Positions 25,587 through 35,559 are shown, numbered from the stretch's first letter. The stretch is 64,000 bases of DNA from Bacillus pumilus (GCF_002744245.1 NZ_NKHG01000113.1:62001-126000), one strand, 5' to 3'. Notes: a model not told the origin generated them from the letters alone. Numbers and translations are program-made.

Positions 25587-26993
25587 TTATGATACCGATT
25601 CTTCCTTTTCTTGTTGACCTTTAACGTACCAAATGAATTTCCCTGTATATCCATAAATAATCGCAAGACCCATGGCGACAAAACTCAACCACATAAATGG
25701 TAAATACGAGAATGTCGACACACCTAGAATTCCTGCCATGTAAATTCCGTTATCTGACCAAGGAACCATACCAGACGTCATCGTTCCACCAACCTCAGCG
25801 TTTCTAGATAAGACACGTCTGTCTATTTTTAATTTGTCATAGCTTTTTTCCATAATTTTTGGTGTAAGGATGATCGATACATACATAGCACAGCCAAAAA
25901 TATTTGCAAAGAAAGCAACAACTAGCGTGGATAGAGTGACGTTTCCTGCATTGTACAATTTCTTCTCGAATATAGAGACAATGACTTTTAATACGCCTAA
26001 ATATTCAAGTACACCACCGAAACCAAGACCGAGGATAATCACCAATAAAGATCCTAACATATTGACAATACCGCCACGGTTTAACAGGGTATTTAAGAAA
26101 TCTACATCTGAGTTAATGGAAAAGCCATTATAAGCCGTAGCAAGTGCATCTGCCGGATTCATTCCTTGAAAAGCCATGGCCCAAATCGATCCTAGGAGGG
26201 CACCAATAGCGATAACAGGCATTGAAGGCTTCTTAAATACAAGCAATAACACAACAACTACAGCCGGGATAACCATCCAGATATTAATTGTAAATGTATC
26301 ATGAAGTGCATTTTTCAAAAACTCTACTTTACCTTGATCAATGTTTCGGCCAGCATACATAAAGCCTGTAACCGTAAACATAATCGCGGTAATCACAAAG
26401 GCTGGTATGGATATGACCAGCATAGCTCTTACATGCGCCAGCACGTCCACTTTTGAAAGAGAGGCAGCGAGTACAGTGCTATCTGATAATGGTGATAATT
26501 TATCACCAAAGTAGGCTCCAGATAAGACCGCACCTGCAACAATTGGAAGCGGAATACCAAGACCTTCACCAATCGCAATCATGGCAATACCTGCCGTTCC
26601 AACCGTCCCCCAAGAGGTCCCTGTTGCAATGGACATAATGGCACATATAACTAGTGTAGCTAATAAGAAAATATTAGGATGAATAAATTCTAGACCGTAA
26701 TATATTAATGTAGGTACAACTCCACCAGCAATCCATGTCCCCACAAGTGCACCTACTGCAATTAAGATCAAAATAGCATCTAAACCATTTGATATCCCTT
26801 TTGTAATGGCGTTTTGAAGGTCCTTATATGAATGCCCCAAACGAAGACCTAAAGCGATTACCATAAACCACGAAATAAACAACGCTAGTTGAATATCCAA
26901 ATTAAAGTAAAGAGTAAATGATAAAACAATTGCTAAAAATAAGCCAAGTATAGACACGACTTCTAAGATAGACGGTAGACGTGGTGATTTCAT
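25587..26993 (-). CDS. mleN: NhaC-family Na+/H+ antiporter, MleN-like malate/lactate antiporter
   Basis: 468 residues with about eleven hydrophobic helices; the signature GDKLSPLSDSTVLAAS is typical of the NhaC family. In B. subtilis MleN exchanges malate plus protons for lactate plus sodium and lies in ansA-ansB-mleN-mleA. Here it follows ansB by 142 nt, but the malolactic enzyme gene mleA is missing after it. A role in exporting C4-dicarboxylates made from aspartate is possible. Confidence 0.85.
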   Translation of the reverse strand: MKSPRLPSILEVVSILGLFLAIVLSFTLYFNLDIQLALFISWFMVIALGLRLGHSYKDLQNAITKGISNGLDAILILIAVGALVGTWIAGGVVPTLIYYGLEFIHPNIFLLATLVICAIMSIATGTSWGTVGTAGIAMIAIGEGLGIPLPIVAGAVLSGAYFGDKLSPLSDSTVLAASLSKVDVLAHVRAMLVISIPAFVITAIMFTVTGFMYAGRNIDQGKVEFLKNALHDTFTINIWMVIPAVVVVLLLVFKKPSMPVIAIGALLGSIWAMAFQGMNPADALATAYNGFSINSDVDFLNTLLNRGGIVNMLGSLLVIILGLGFGGVLEYLGVLKVIVSIFEKKLYNAGNVTLSTLVVAFFANIFGCAMYVSIILTPKIMEKSYDKLKIDRRVLSRNAEVGGTMTSGMVPWSDNGIYMAGILGVSTFSYLPFMWLSFVAMGLAIIYGYTGKFIWYVKGQQEKEESVS

Positions 26994-27135
26994 TTTGTTT
27001 CCTCCCTTTGTGCGTCCGCGTTAAGCGTTTTCAAAATATTGTGAAAAAAGTGCGTCAATTCGAAAGATAGTGAATTGCCTGTTTTTCTCTTTTTCACAGG
27101 CAATTCAACATATTAATAAAATAAATTTTTTGATA

Positions 27136-28560
27136 TTATCCCTTTTCTAGTAGCTCTTGTCCTGCAATACCAGGCTTTGTCATCTCATAAGGATTTAAGA
27201 TAATATCAAGTTCTTCTTCCGTTAATACATCATACTGCAAGCAGAGGTCTCTAATGGACTCTCCCTTTAAAATGGCTTCTCTTGCAATTCTAGCCGCTGC
27301 TTCATAGCCTAAGTGAGGGTTCACCGCAGTAATCACGCCCGCACTTTTTTCTACATATTCTTTCAAACGTTTCTCATTTGCTTCAATGTCCGCTAAGCAA
27401 TGATCTGTGAATGAACGGAATCCGTTATTCATTATACTAATAGATTGAAGTAAGTTAAAGACCAAAACAGGTTCCATTACATTTAACTCAAGCTGACCTG
27501 CTTCAGAAGCAAGACAGATGGTGTGGTCATTTCCTATAACCTGGAATGCAATTTGGTTAATGAGCTCTGCCATAACTGGATTCACTTTCCCAGGCATAAT
27601 GGATGACCCTGGCTGACGGGCTGGCAATGCAATTTCTGCAAGACCTGCACGAGGACCAGATGCCATTAGGCGAAGGTCGTTGGCAATCTTAGACATGTTC
27701 ATCATACATACTTTTAATGCCGCAGATACTTCTGTATAAGCATCTGTGTTTTGCGTTGCATCTACAAGATGCTCTGCGCCTACGAGTGGCAGCCCTGAAA
27801 TATCAGCAAGTTTCTTCACCACGATCTCAATATAGCGAGGATCTGCGTTTAGGCCTGTCCCAACAGCTGTCGCACCCATATTCACTTCATATAAATGCTG
27901 CTTTGATTGATTGATACGCTTAATATCACGGCTTAGAACACGGCTGTATGCTTCAAATTCCTGCCCTAAACGGATCGGAACCGCATCTTGTAAATGAGTA
28001 CGTCCCATTTTGATCACATGATCGAATTCTTTTGCTTTCTTTTGAAATACATCCTGCATCGCTTGCATCGTCTCAAGCAGAATGTCTAACTGCTTCAGCA
28101 CAGCAATATGAATAGCAGTTGGGAATGAATCATTCGTCGATTGTGACATGTTCACATGTGTGTTTGGACTTAAATGAATGTATTCGCCCTTTTGATGTCC
28201 CATGATCTCTAGGGCTCTGTTACCAATGACCTCATTGGCATTCATGTTCATTGAAGTTCCTGCGCCGCCCTGGATAGGGTCTACGATGAAGTACTCATGT
28301 AACTTGCCTTCAATGACTTCGTCAGAGGCTTTGACGATCGCGTTGCCAATTCCTTCATATAAGCGTCCCACTTCCATATTGGCTTGAGCTGCTGCTTTTT
28401 TGACGATGGCAAAGGCTCTAATCAGTTCCTCGTGCATACGATACCCAGTAATCGGGAAATTTTCTTTTGCACGAAGGGTTTGAACACCATAATACACGTC
28501 TGCCGGAATTTCTTTTTCCCCTAGAAAATCCTTCTCGTAGCGATAAGTTGCTTGAACCAT
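27136..28560 (-). CDS. ansB: Aspartate ammonia-lyase
   Basis: Converts L-aspartate to fumarate and ammonia in the cytoplasm. 474 residues; the superfamily signature GSSIMPGKVNPV is present, as are TNDSFPTAIH and the N-terminal EIPADVYYGVQT. It lies 27 nt after ansA, so asparagine taken to aspartate by AnsA is passed straight on. Controlled with ansA by the divergent AnsR. Confidence 0.95.
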   Translation of the reverse strand: MVQATYRYEKDFLGEKEIPADVYYGVQTLRAKENFPITGYRMHEELIRAFAIVKKAAAQANMEVGRLYEGIGNAIVKASDEVIEGKLHEYFIVDPIQGGAGTSMNMNANEVIGNRALEIMGHQKGEYIHLSPNTHVNMSQSTNDSFPTAIHIAVLKQLDILLETMQAMQDVFQKKAKEFDHVIKMGRTHLQDAVPIRLGQEFEAYSRVLSRDIKRINQSKQHLYEVNMGATAVGTGLNADPRYIEIVVKKLADISGLPLVGAEHLVDATQNTDAYTEVSAALKVCMMNMSKIANDLRLMASGPRAGLAEIALPARQPGSSIMPGKVNPVMAELINQIAFQVIGNDHTICLASEAGQLELNVMEPVLVFNLLQSISIMNNGFRSFTDHCLADIEANEKRLKEYVEKSAGVITAVNPHLGYEAAARIAREAILKGESIRDLCLQYDVLTEEELDIILNPYEMTKPGIAGQELLEKG

Positions 28561-28587
28561 CTTATATGACCTGCTTTCTATAGTATG

Positions 28588-29577
28588 TTAAATGACTAAG
28601 TCTTCAGCGATTGGTGTTTCCATAATCTTCTTCACTTCTTTTGGATCTGTTGTCTTACCTAATGCCCACATGAGTTTCGGTACGATGGCTTCAGTGTTCA
28701 TGTTTCGTGAACGCGCTACCAGTTCTTGATTGATCTTGCGGCCTACTTCATACACACCCATGTCTTCTCCTTCTTCTAGACACTGAGTCGTGATAACAAC
28801 AGAAATGCCTTCTTCTAATAATTCATTGATCTTTTCTAAAAGGTTTCTTCCTTCAAAAGGAATTCCACCACTGCCGTAGCTTTCAAGGACGACCCCTTTG
28901 TACACACCTTTGATGGCATCTAAAAACTCAGGCTTAAGACCTGGGTGCAGTTTTAATAGACAAACATCTGTGTTCAAGGATGCATCTAATTTAAGCGGTT
29001 TCATTGACGATCTTTTTACTTTGCTATTGTATTCAATTTGATGGTTTTCAATCGATGCAATATATGGATAGTTAATGCTTTCAAATGCATCATAGCTTTT
29101 CGTTCTTAGTTTGATTGCGCGTGTTCCTTGAATCACTCGACCATCAAACACGACATACACGCCGCCTACACCGTCACATGCAAATCGAATGGCATCTGTA
29201 ATATTTTTCTTCGCATCTGTTTTCTTAAACGTAATCGGGATTTGTGAGCCTGTAATGACAATTGGCTTATCAGGATTTTGCAGCATATAAGAAAGGGCTG
29301 CTGATGTATAGGCCATTGTATCGGTTCCATGAGTGACAACAAATCCATCATATTGATCATAATTTTCATAAATGGCTGTTGCGATATCTACCCAGTATTC
29401 AGGCTGCATATTTGTACTATCTATACTCATAAGGGACTTTGTGTCCATTGTGTACTCTGCATTAATTTCGTTTAAATAGCTTAAAAGGTCCTCAGCTTTA
29501 ACACCTGGAGCTAAACCATTTTCACTCTCTACAGATGCAATCGTCCCACCAGTGGTTAAAAGCAATAATTTCTTCAA
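28588..29577 (-). CDS. ansA: L-asparaginase (type I)
   Basis: Hydrolyses asparagine to aspartate and ammonia. The TTG start at 29577 (reading [15 protein letters not shown]) has AGAGGTGG upstream and gives 329 residues, the same as B. subtilis AnsA; a 13-codon extension is unlikely. The first catalytic threonine lies in TTGGTIAS and the second in [10 protein letters not shown]. First gene of ansA-ansB(-mleN), with paired AnsR-type operators 75-150 nt upstream. Confidence 0.95.
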   Translation of the reverse strand: MKKLLLLTTGGTIASVESENGLAPGVKAEDLLSYLNEINAEYTMDTKSLMSIDSTNMQPEYWVDIATAIYENYDQYDGFVVTHGTDTMAYTSAALSYMLQNPDKPIVITGSQIPITFKKTDAKKNITDAIRFACDGVGGVYVVFDGRVIQGTRAIKLRTKSYDAFESINYPYIASIENHQIEYNSKVKRSSMKPLKLDASLNTDVCLLKLHPGLKPEFLDAIKGVYKGVVLESYGSGGIPFEGRNLLEKINELLEEGISVVITTQCLEEGEDMGVYEVGRKINQELVARSRNMNTEAIVPKLMWALGKTTDPKEVKKIMETPIAEDLVI

Positions 29578-29651
29578 CAGGTCCACCTCTTTCAGTAAAA
29601 TTACTTCGTTTGTCACACATATTATAAGCCAGCTTGTGCTATTCTATAATA

Positions 29652-29666
29652 TACGCTTTCCGCGTA
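29652..29666. promoter_or_regulatory. Candidate AnsR operator 1
   Basis: TACGC-TTTCC-GCGTA, a perfect 5-5-5 inverted repeat in the ansR/ansA intergenic region, nearer ansA. A half copy (ATAACGCGAA) lies near 29689. Confidence 0.65.
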
Positions 29667-29714
29667 CCTTCATTGCCATTATAGTCACATAACGCGAATT
29701 AATCAAGAAAATAT

Positions 29715-29729
29715 TACGCATAACGCGTA
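29715..29729. promoter_or_regulatory. Candidate AnsR operator 2
   Basis: TACGC-ATAAC-GCGTA, with arms identical to operator 1, nearer ansR. The two centres are 63 nt apart, about six helical turns. Confidence 0.65.
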
Positions 29730-29783
29730 CACTCTTTGTCAAAATATGATATACTGTTGTTGTATATAAAGGAGCGTTCATGT

Positions 29784-30131
29784 ATGATACTCGATCGTTT
29801 AACCACCCTTAGAAAAAAGAAAAAATGGTCTCTCCAGCATACGGCAGATCGCCTAGGTATCGCCAAAAGCACCTATGCCGGTTACGAATCTGGGTACCGA
29901 CGACCTTCGCTTGAAGCAGTGAAGCTGCTGGCTGATTTGTATGATACGTCCATTGATTTTTTACTTGGTAGAACGGACGAGCCAGAGATACAACGCAAAA
30001 TCTCTGATATCAAAATTGAACTGACGGAAGCAAAAGAAGGAACAATCCTTGTAGACGGTGTTCCCCTAACCGATGAAGAAATCAAACAGCTTGTTGCCTT
30101 TATTCGAGCGAAAAACACTCTGAAAGTATAA
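29784..30131 (+). CDS. ansR: XRE-family repressor of asparagine catabolism
   Basis: 115 residues from the ATG at 29784 (GGAG 9 nt upstream), close to B. subtilis AnsR. Residues 1-60 are a Cro/CI helix-turn-helix (LGIAKSTYAGYESGYRRPS); the C-terminal part probably dimerises and senses aspartate or asparagine. It is divergent from ansAB with two identical inverted repeats between, the expected set-up for repression of both genes. Confidence 0.9.
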   Translation: MILDRLTTLRKKKKWSLQHTADRLGIAKSTYAGYESGYRRPSLEAVKLLADLYDTSIDFLLGRTDEPEIQRKISDIKIELTEAKEGTILVDGVPLTDEEIKQLVAFIRAKNTLKV

Positions 30132-30134
30132 ACA

Positions 30135-30172
30135 AAAAGAGAGGTCCCTGTTAGACAGGTGCCTCTCTTTTC
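30135..30172. terminator. Terminator between ansR and the XRE gene
   Basis: Arms AAAGAGAGG / CCTCTCTTT with an inner CCTGT / ACAGG stem; usable in both directions. Confidence 0.75.
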
Positions 30173-30195
30173 TTTTGTGATCAGCTGTTTATAAA

Positions 30196-30657
30196 TTAAG
30201 GAGAAGACAGCTGACTTAACTCCTCTAACCGCCGCTTTGCTTCTTCCTTATTAAACGAACTATAATAGCGATAATTCTCATCATCTAAGATGCGGTAATG
30301 CTGACTCAGCACATTTTGCTGGAGACGAAACGTGCCTTTTTTCACAGACGTCCGCCACCAAACCTTTCCTCCAATCGTACGGTCAACGGATAGATGCAAT
30401 TCATCATGTGCCACGACTTCCAAAATCTCAAGCGGATCATCCCCAAGTGTCCCTTTTAAAATGTTACTATCCCTGAATAATGCACATACGGCCGCAGATT
30501 GCGTCCAGTTGAGACGAAGTCTGTTTTTTTCAACCTGCTGTAAATGCCTTTTCGATAAACCGAGTACCTCAGCCATACGGTCCTGCGTATAATTCTTTTC
30601 TTTTCGAATCCGTGCCATTTGTTCTGTGACGAGGTCAATTACCATTTCTTTGTCCAT
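30196..30657 (-). CDS. XRE-family helix-turn-helix protein
   Basis: 153 residues. Residues 8-65 form a Cro/CI-type helix-turn-helix (YTQDRMAEVLGLSKRHLQQVEKNR). The remainder carries IGGKVWWRTSV and ends in a charged helix; it matches no ligand domain recognised here. Single gene next to the ansR terminator. Target unknown. Confidence 0.7.
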   Translation of the reverse strand: MDKEMVIDLVTEQMARIRKEKNYTQDRMAEVLGLSKRHLQQVEKNRLRLNWTQSAAVCALFRDSNILKGTLGDDPLEILEVVAHDELHLSVDRTIGGKVWWRTSVKKGTFRLQQNVLSQHYRILDDENYRYYSSFNKEEAKRRLEELSQLSSP

Positions 30658-30753
30658 CTCTCATCACCTCTTGAATGTTCAGTCTTTACTGACATCATAC
30701 ACGATTTCTTCGAAAAATGGCGTCTCATCTCATCGAATTATTATGAATATAGC

Positions 30754-31281
30754 CTAGTCAATTAGCTCTTCGCCCTGATCATGCTGCTGTCTCCAGTTCT
30801 CTTTAGCGGTCTCACTTACATATGGATAGATGTCTTGTCTGACCGTTCGTTCAAAAACTTCTTCATCTAGAATACTGTACGCTGGAATCTTGATCAATTT
30901 CCCATCTGTTTTCCGAATGAGCACATCCATGAAGAGAAAGCCTCTTACACTGTACCGATGACGGCGCATGTCAATTGATTGGATGTCATGAAAAGGGATC
31001 GTTTGATGGCGATGCAAAATAGCGCCATTCTCTCCGCGCTGAATTCGAAATATCACATTCCCTCTCTTCGTAAAAGCCGGCAGAATCATCAAAAAGGAGA
31101 TCCAACCATAGATAATGCCTAATAGTCCGCCTAAAAATAAAAACAATGTATAATTCGATTCGAATGTAAGAGCTTCTGAAAATAGCCAAATACCAATGAT
31201 ACCGAAACCGCCCGTTGCTAAGAATGCCCATACTCTTAGAAATGGTCTGCTCCTGACTTCTATTACTTCACTTGGATTCAA
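30754..31281 (-). CDS. yfjD: YfjD-like membrane protein
   Basis: 175 residues from a TTG behind AAAGGAGG. Two adjacent hydrophobic helices (about 18-40 and 42-66) are followed by a cytoplasmic beta-rich domain resembling bacterial PH domains (FHDIQSIDMRRHRYSVRGF). The gene is last in a four-gene set that follows the B. subtilis yfjA-yfjB-yfjC-yfjD order; function unknown there as well. Confidence 0.6.
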   Translation of the reverse strand: MNPSEVIEVRSRPFLRVWAFLATGGFGIIGIWLFSEALTFESNYTLFLFLGGLLGIIYGWISFLMILPAFTKRGNVIFRIQRGENGAILHRHQTIPFHDIQSIDMRRHRYSVRGFLFMDVLIRKTDGKLIKIPAYSILDEEVFERTVRQDIYPYVSETAKENWRQQHDQGEELID

Positions 31282-31302
31282 CCCTCATCCTCCTTTTCCC
31301 CA

Positions 31303-32061
31303 TTAGAATATAGAACGTAACCCATCTCTATGAGCCGTTTCAATGCGAAATTCGTTTTCCTTTATCCCCGACACAAGCCAGGAATGTCTCTCACCTGGAA
31401 TAACAAATATCATGGACTCCACATCCGGCTGATTGTTTTTGTCATAGGCTACCTTCATGAGGGAGTCCATCTTTCCTTTTCTTGCCCGTACATCTAAAGC
31501 AAATGCCCTCACAAGTTCTTGATCCTCCGCTTTATTTAGAAAAGAAAGCCATTCATCTTTCGCCTCGCTTGCTTGCTCTAATAGCGTTTCAAATTCCTCT
31601 GCCTGCAAGGTAATAACAGGTGTACGTTGATCACTCAATTGGATGTTCAAAAAGGTGATCACTTGCTTCTCTGCCTGCTGATCATCTTTCAGTTTTTGAA
31701 TCTGATGCACTTGTTGATCATAAAGTGTTTGATGGGCATACACACCCGCCTGCGTCGTATGAAAAGAAGTGCTGACTTCTTCATCTATCTCTCCAAATGT
31801 TGAAGCCTTGACGGTGTGCGATGCATCGTTCATGGCTTGAATGAAATGACGATATTCTTCTTTATAACGGTATTGTCTATTTCGAAATTCTAGCACGCCT
31901 TTTGCCAACAAAGAGCGGCACGCAATTTCAAACAAAAAACCAAGGCGTTCGTCCTCTACCTCAGGATAATAAGCTTCCTTTAATGACATACCTTGTTCAA
32001 AATAGCCTTCACTGTAAAAGCTAAAGATGAGTTCCTCGATACTTAGACGTAGCTGATCCAA
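31303..32061 (-). CDS. yfjC: YfjC-like protein of the WXG100 locus
   Basis: 252 residues from a TTG start with GGAGAG upstream; soluble, no signal peptide. Mixed alpha/beta content and a C-terminal beta segment (SMIFVIPGERHSWLVSG, with FRIETA). Position and size match YfjC of B. subtilis (about 250 residues). General role could be an adaptor or immunity-type partner for the product of the preceding gene; that is inference from position only. Confidence 0.6.
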   Translation of the reverse strand: MDQLRLSIEELIFSFYSEGYFEQGMSLKEAYYPEVEDERLGFLFEIACRSLLAKGVLEFRNRQYRYKEEYRHFIQAMNDASHTVKASTFGEIDEEVSTSFHTTQAGVYAHQTLYDQQVHQIQKLKDDQQAEKQVITFLNIQLSDQRTPVITLQAEEFETLLEQASEAKDEWLSFLNKAEDQELVRAFALDVRARKGKMDSLMKVAYDKNNQPDVESMIFVIPGERHSWLVSGIKENEFRIETAHRDGLRSIF

Positions 32062-32073
32062 CTTGATCTCTCC

Positions 32074-33270
32074 TTATCCAAAAGAAAATGCTCCCTTAAA
32101 GAAATCACCTGCACCCTTTATAAGCGAATCTGCGGTTTCTTTTGTTTTTTCAATGCCTTTATGTATCGCCTGGTTTGCTTGATCAATGGTGTCATTGACT
32201 GCTTTCACACCTTGACCAGCCAGCTCAAATGCTTTTTTCCCTTTATCCACGACGGCATGAATTGGGTCCTTTAATTTTACCGCTACCTGTTCTGCAAAAC
32301 CGGATGTCAGCTTGGCGACTTTTTCTCCAACAAACCCGCCTACTGCTGACCCAATGGCGCCGCCGACAACGGTTCCAATCGGTCCTGCAAAGCTTCCAAG
32401 AGCGCCGCCGACAACGGCACCTGCGACAGACCCGCCAGCAATAAAGACCGTATTATTCACTGCATTCCCAACAGCCTTTGCATTTTCACGCTTAAGGACT
32501 TCCGGCTGATCACCGAATTCTGCATAGTTCTCAGCAATTTTCAAACCACAGCCAACCGTTTCCGTGGCACCCGTAACAACCGTTGCAATGATGGCATTTC
32601 CTTTAGCAAATCTTGCCCCATTTTTCAGAACAGACTTTATTCCAGCCGTGTCCTTCCAATTGATACTTCCTTTTGTGAAATCGCGGACACTGTTCGTAAA
32701 CGCAACCGTATCGTCAGGATAAAACTTCGTGAATTTCTTATGAACCAAATCTGCCATCGACCAGTTCGACCGTTTTAATAATTCTTTTTTACTTAGCCAA
32801 ATCCTTGCTAGCCGGTCAAATCTCGTTCCTTCTACCCGGCTGGTCAGATCAAGCAGTAGCTTTGAATGCTGCGCTGCATACCGGCCATTTTGTTTAATGA
32901 AGGTTGTCATCCCAAGGCCGTAGTATTTCGCCTGCATCATCACAATGCCAGTTAAGCTGGTGAGTGTGCCATATTGATCATAGATGCTGTACATTTTTCT
33001 TAAAATATCATCTGCCTCGACCATTTTATCTGATGCATGACGAATCGCAATATCATCACTGCTCAATTTGCTTATTAATGCTTGTCCAGCACTCCATGCA
33101 TCCCCAACACCAGAAAAACAGCTTCTATATCGAGGATCACAGCCTAAAATCAGACGATCCAGCTCACTATGTAAATCATGGTACTTCGTTTCGATGGCGG
33201 AAAGCTCTCCTACAACATCATTCGCCAGTCCTGTCAGCTGATTTGGATCAACCATAATATCACGTGCCAT
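32074..33270 (-). CDS. yfjB: YfjB-like type VII effector candidate with glycine-zipper domain
   Basis: 398 residues; the ATG at 33270 overlaps the stop of the WXG100 gene (TGATG) and has AAGGGAG 7 nt upstream. Residues 1-110 are helical in the manner of LXG/WXG targeting domains. Residues about 275-320 are a long glycine-zipper (GGALGSFAG, GGAIGSAVGGFVG), the sort of sequence that inserts into membranes. The last 80 residues are amphipathic. A secreted membrane-active protein exported with its WXG partner is a reasonable hypothesis; no enzymatic motif was seen. Confidence 0.6.
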   Translation of the reverse strand: MARDIMVDPNQLTGLANDVVGELSAIETKYHDLHSELDRLILGCDPRYRSCFSGVGDAWSAGQALISKLSSDDIAIRHASDKMVEADDILRKMYSIYDQYGTLTSLTGIVMMQAKYYGLGMTTFIKQNGRYAAQHSKLLLDLTSRVEGTRFDRLARIWLSKKELLKRSNWSMADLVHKKFTKFYPDDTVAFTNSVRDFTKGSINWKDTAGIKSVLKNGARFAKGNAIIATVVTGATETVGCGLKIAENYAEFGDQPEVLKRENAKAVGNAVNNTVFIAGGSVAGAVVGGALGSFAGPIGTVVGGAIGSAVGGFVGEKVAKLTSGFAEQVAVKLKDPIHAVVDKGKKAFELAGQGVKAVNDTIDQANQAIHKGIEKTKETADSLIKGAGDFFKGAFSFG

Positions 33271-33605
33271 CACGCATCTCCCTTCTTGGTTTTTTCTCTC
33301 CGTTCTTCTCGTCTTTTACGCTCAAGCTCTTCCATTCTGGCAATGTCGGCTTTACGCTCCTCGATCTTAACTGCTGCATCCCGCAGTTCCTGACTCGTTT
33401 CAAGCAAGTCCTTTTCAAATTGATCATAGCGTGCCACTGTTTCCTCAAAGCTTTGATCAAATTTATTTCTTGCTTCTCCTTGCCAGCCCGAGCCTACGGC
33501 CTTCAGCCGATTCTCAAGCAGCTGCTTCGACTGCCGAATGTCATCAGCCGCTTCTTGAAACTTTTGAGCGAGGGCAAGTGTTTGACTAGAATCCAACTTT
33601 CGCAC
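33270..33605 (-). CDS. yfjA: WXG100-family protein, YfjA-like
   Basis: 111 residues (GTG at 33605; a TTG three codons later, with AAGGGGG well spaced, is as good). The WXG turn is GSGWQGEA between two long helices, as in EsxA/YukE, and a charged C-terminal extension (KRREERREKTKKGDA) follows. WXG100 proteins are substrates and partners of type VII secretion. The yfjA-yfjB-yfjC-yfjD order fits B. subtilis; the secretion machine itself is not in this window. Confidence 0.8.
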   Translation of the reverse strand: MRKLDSSQTLALAQKFQEAADDIRQSKQLLENRLKAVGSGWQGEARNKFDQSFEETVARYDQFEKDLLETSQELRDAAVKIEERKADIARMEELERKRREERREKTKKGDA

Positions 33606-33822
33606 CCCCTTCTCCCAATTTAACGTACAAATGGATGATTTTATATGTCCTCATTATAAATAAAAAGACACCCAAAAAAATCACCCTAAAGAACCATTCA
33701 GCACATTCCGCAATGAAAGCAGGCCTTTTTCCACTCTAATTTCCAGAGAAAGCCTTTCTTGTTATGAAGCGCATTCAAGACATGATAAAATGAACGTATT
33801 CTACAAAAGGAGTGACGTATAG

Positions 33823-35055
33823 ATGAAAGATGAAATGATCGGACGTTTCACAAGTTATGTGAAAGTGGATACCCAGTCTGATGCAGAAAAAGAAAGCTGC
33901 CCATCCACTGAAGGACAGCTGAATCTAGCGAGACAGCTTGTTGAAGAGATGAAATCCATCGGTATTCAAGAAGTGACAATGGATGAAAACGGTTATGTCA
34001 TGGGAACGATCCCATCTAACACAGACAAAGAAGTGCCGACCATTGGCTTTCTGGCTCATATCGACACAGCTACTGATTTCACTGGCAAAAATGTGAAGCC
34101 GCAGCTCCATGAGAACTATCAAGGCGGTGACATCACGTTAAATGAAAATCTACATATCGTTTTATCTCCAACTCAGTTTCCAAACTTACAAAAATACCAA
34201 GGACATACACTCATCACCACTGATGGCACGACCTTACTTGGCGCAGATAACAAAGCAGGTATCGCAGAAATTATGACCGCCATGCATTACCTCATTCAGC
34301 ATCCAGAAATCAAGCACGGAAAGATTCGAGTCGCCTTCACTCCAGATGAAGAGATTGGCAGAGGGCCGCACAAATTTGATGTCCATGCCTTTGGTGCTTC
34401 TTATGCTTATACCATTGACGGTGGGCCGCTTGGAGAGCTTCAATATGAAAGCTTCAACGCAGCAGGTGCGAAGGTGTCGATTAAAGGAAACAACGTCCAT
34501 CCAGGGACAGCGAAAGACAAAATGGTCAGCGCTGCGAAGATCGGGATGCTCTTTCACAACAAACTTCCTTCTGACGAATCTCCGGAGTATACAGAAGGAT
34601 ATGAAGGCTTTTTCCACCTGACGAAGTTTGTAGGGGAAGTAGAAGAAGCAGAGCTGCAATATATTATTCGTGATTTTGATAAGGAGAAGTTCAACAACCG
34701 TAAGGCACTATTTGAAAAGATTGCACATGACTTAAAAGCGGTCTACGGTGAAAAGAGCATTACCCTTAGCATTCAGGATCAATATTATAATATGAGAGAA
34801 AAGATTGAGCCGGTGAAACATATTGTGGACATTGCCTATGAAGCAATGGAAAACCGCTCAGTGGCACCTGTGATTGAACCTATTCGCGGCGGCACAGACG
34901 GTTCTCAGCTTTCATATAAAGGTCTCCCAACTCCTAACATTTTTACTGGCGGGGAAAACTTTCACGGCAAATATGAATTTATTTCTGTTGAGAACATGGT
35001 CAAAGCAACAGAAGTGATCGTGGAAATTGCGCGTTTATTTGAAGAAAAAGCATAG
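33823..35055 (+). CDS. pepT: Tripeptidase T
   Basis: Zinc aminopeptidase removing the first residue of tripeptides in the cytoplasm. 410 residues, the same as B. subtilis PepT, of the M20B family. Metal and active-site segments: [27 protein letters not shown] and the C-terminal [22 protein letters not shown] is 8 nt before the ATG. Single gene with its own terminator. Confidence 0.95.
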   Translation: MKDEMIGRFTSYVKVDTQSDAEKESCPSTEGQLNLARQLVEEMKSIGIQEVTMDENGYVMGTIPSNTDKEVPTIGFLAHIDTATDFTGKNVKPQLHENYQGGDITLNENLHIVLSPTQFPNLQKYQGHTLITTDGTTLLGADNKAGIAEIMTAMHYLIQHPEIKHGKIRVAFTPDEEIGRGPHKFDVHAFGASYAYTIDGGPLGELQYESFNAAGAKVSIKGNNVHPGTAKDKMVSAAKIGMLFHNKLPSDESPEYTEGYEGFFHLTKFVGEVEEAELQYIIRDFDKEKFNNRKALFEKIAHDLKAVYGEKSITLSIQDQYYNMREKIEPVKHIVDIAYEAMENRSVAPVIEPIRGGTDGSQLSYKGLPTPNIFTGGENFHGKYEFISVENMVKATEVIVEIARLFEEKA

Positions 35056-35063
35056 ACATGTTT

Positions 35064-35092
35064 ACAACCGTTCCTGTTTGGGAACGGTTTTT
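35064..35092 (+). terminator. Terminator of pepT
   Basis: AACCGTTCC / GGAACGGTT stem and a T run. Confidence 0.85.
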
Positions 35093-35102
35093 TAATAAAA
35101 GT

Positions 35103-35294
35103 TTACAATTTTCTGAAACTTTTATGACACTTAATCGTACTAATATAGACAATCCCAGAAAAATTCTTCTTGACGAGTGAAATAACTGGAAATATAATAG
35201 TTAAAAACAACCAGTATTTTAGACCTAAAATTAGCAGATCATCTAAACCATAAGAACTAAACCGATTCTGCTGCTTATTTTCAGTTATAAACAT
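35103..35294 (-). CDS. Possible small membrane protein (63 aa)
   Basis: ATG at 35294 with AGGGTGAG upstream; one hydrophobic helix (ILGLKYWLFLTIIFPVISLV) and a basic end. It is convergent with pepT and divergent from the next small gene. No homology recognised; could be chance. Confidence 0.3.
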   Translation of the reverse strand: MFITENKQQNRFSSYGLDDLLILGLKYWLFLTIIFPVISLVKKNFSGIVYISTIKCHKSFRKL

Positions 35295-35344
35295 CACTCA
35301 CCCTGTCTACACTTAAAGAATAGGATGAATTGGAGGAATGTCAT

Positions 35345-35524
35345 ATGATGATTTTATTCATTATCGCTTCACTTTGCTGCTATTTACTATTCTCTTTCAA
35401 AAAAGATAACCGCACCCAAAAACGAAAAAGCGCAGAGCTTTCGGAGTTTGAAATCTTTCGTATGCGCCGCCACTACAACGGCAAACGCCGCCACCCACTA
35501 AACAATGCACCCAAACAAGTATAA
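35345..35524 (+). CDS. Small membrane protein (59 aa)
   Basis: ATG at 35345, 8 nt after GGAGG. A hydrophobic helix at residues 1-17 (MMILFIIASLCCYLLF) is followed by a basic cytoplasmic tail rich in Lys/Arg (KKDNRTQKRK, FRMRRHYNGKRRH). The strong ribosome site and a terminator directly after the stop argue that it is real. Function unknown. Confidence 0.55.
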   Translation: MMILFIIASLCCYLLFSFKKDNRTQKRKSAELSEFEIFRMRRHYNGKRRHPLNNAPKQV

Positions 35525-35532
35525 ATACAAGG

Positions 35533-35559
35533 AAAGAGCCTCATCAGGGGCTTTTTTTG
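35533..35559 (+). terminator. Terminator of the 59-aa gene
   Basis: AAAGAGCCTC / GGGGCTTTTTTT with a four-base loop. Confidence 0.75.

Noticed and set aside
33606-33822. Same shared promoter element as in the YwqH genes ahead of the WXG100 gene
   Set aside because: Only a TATAAT-like box is common; the longer conserved stretch is not there.
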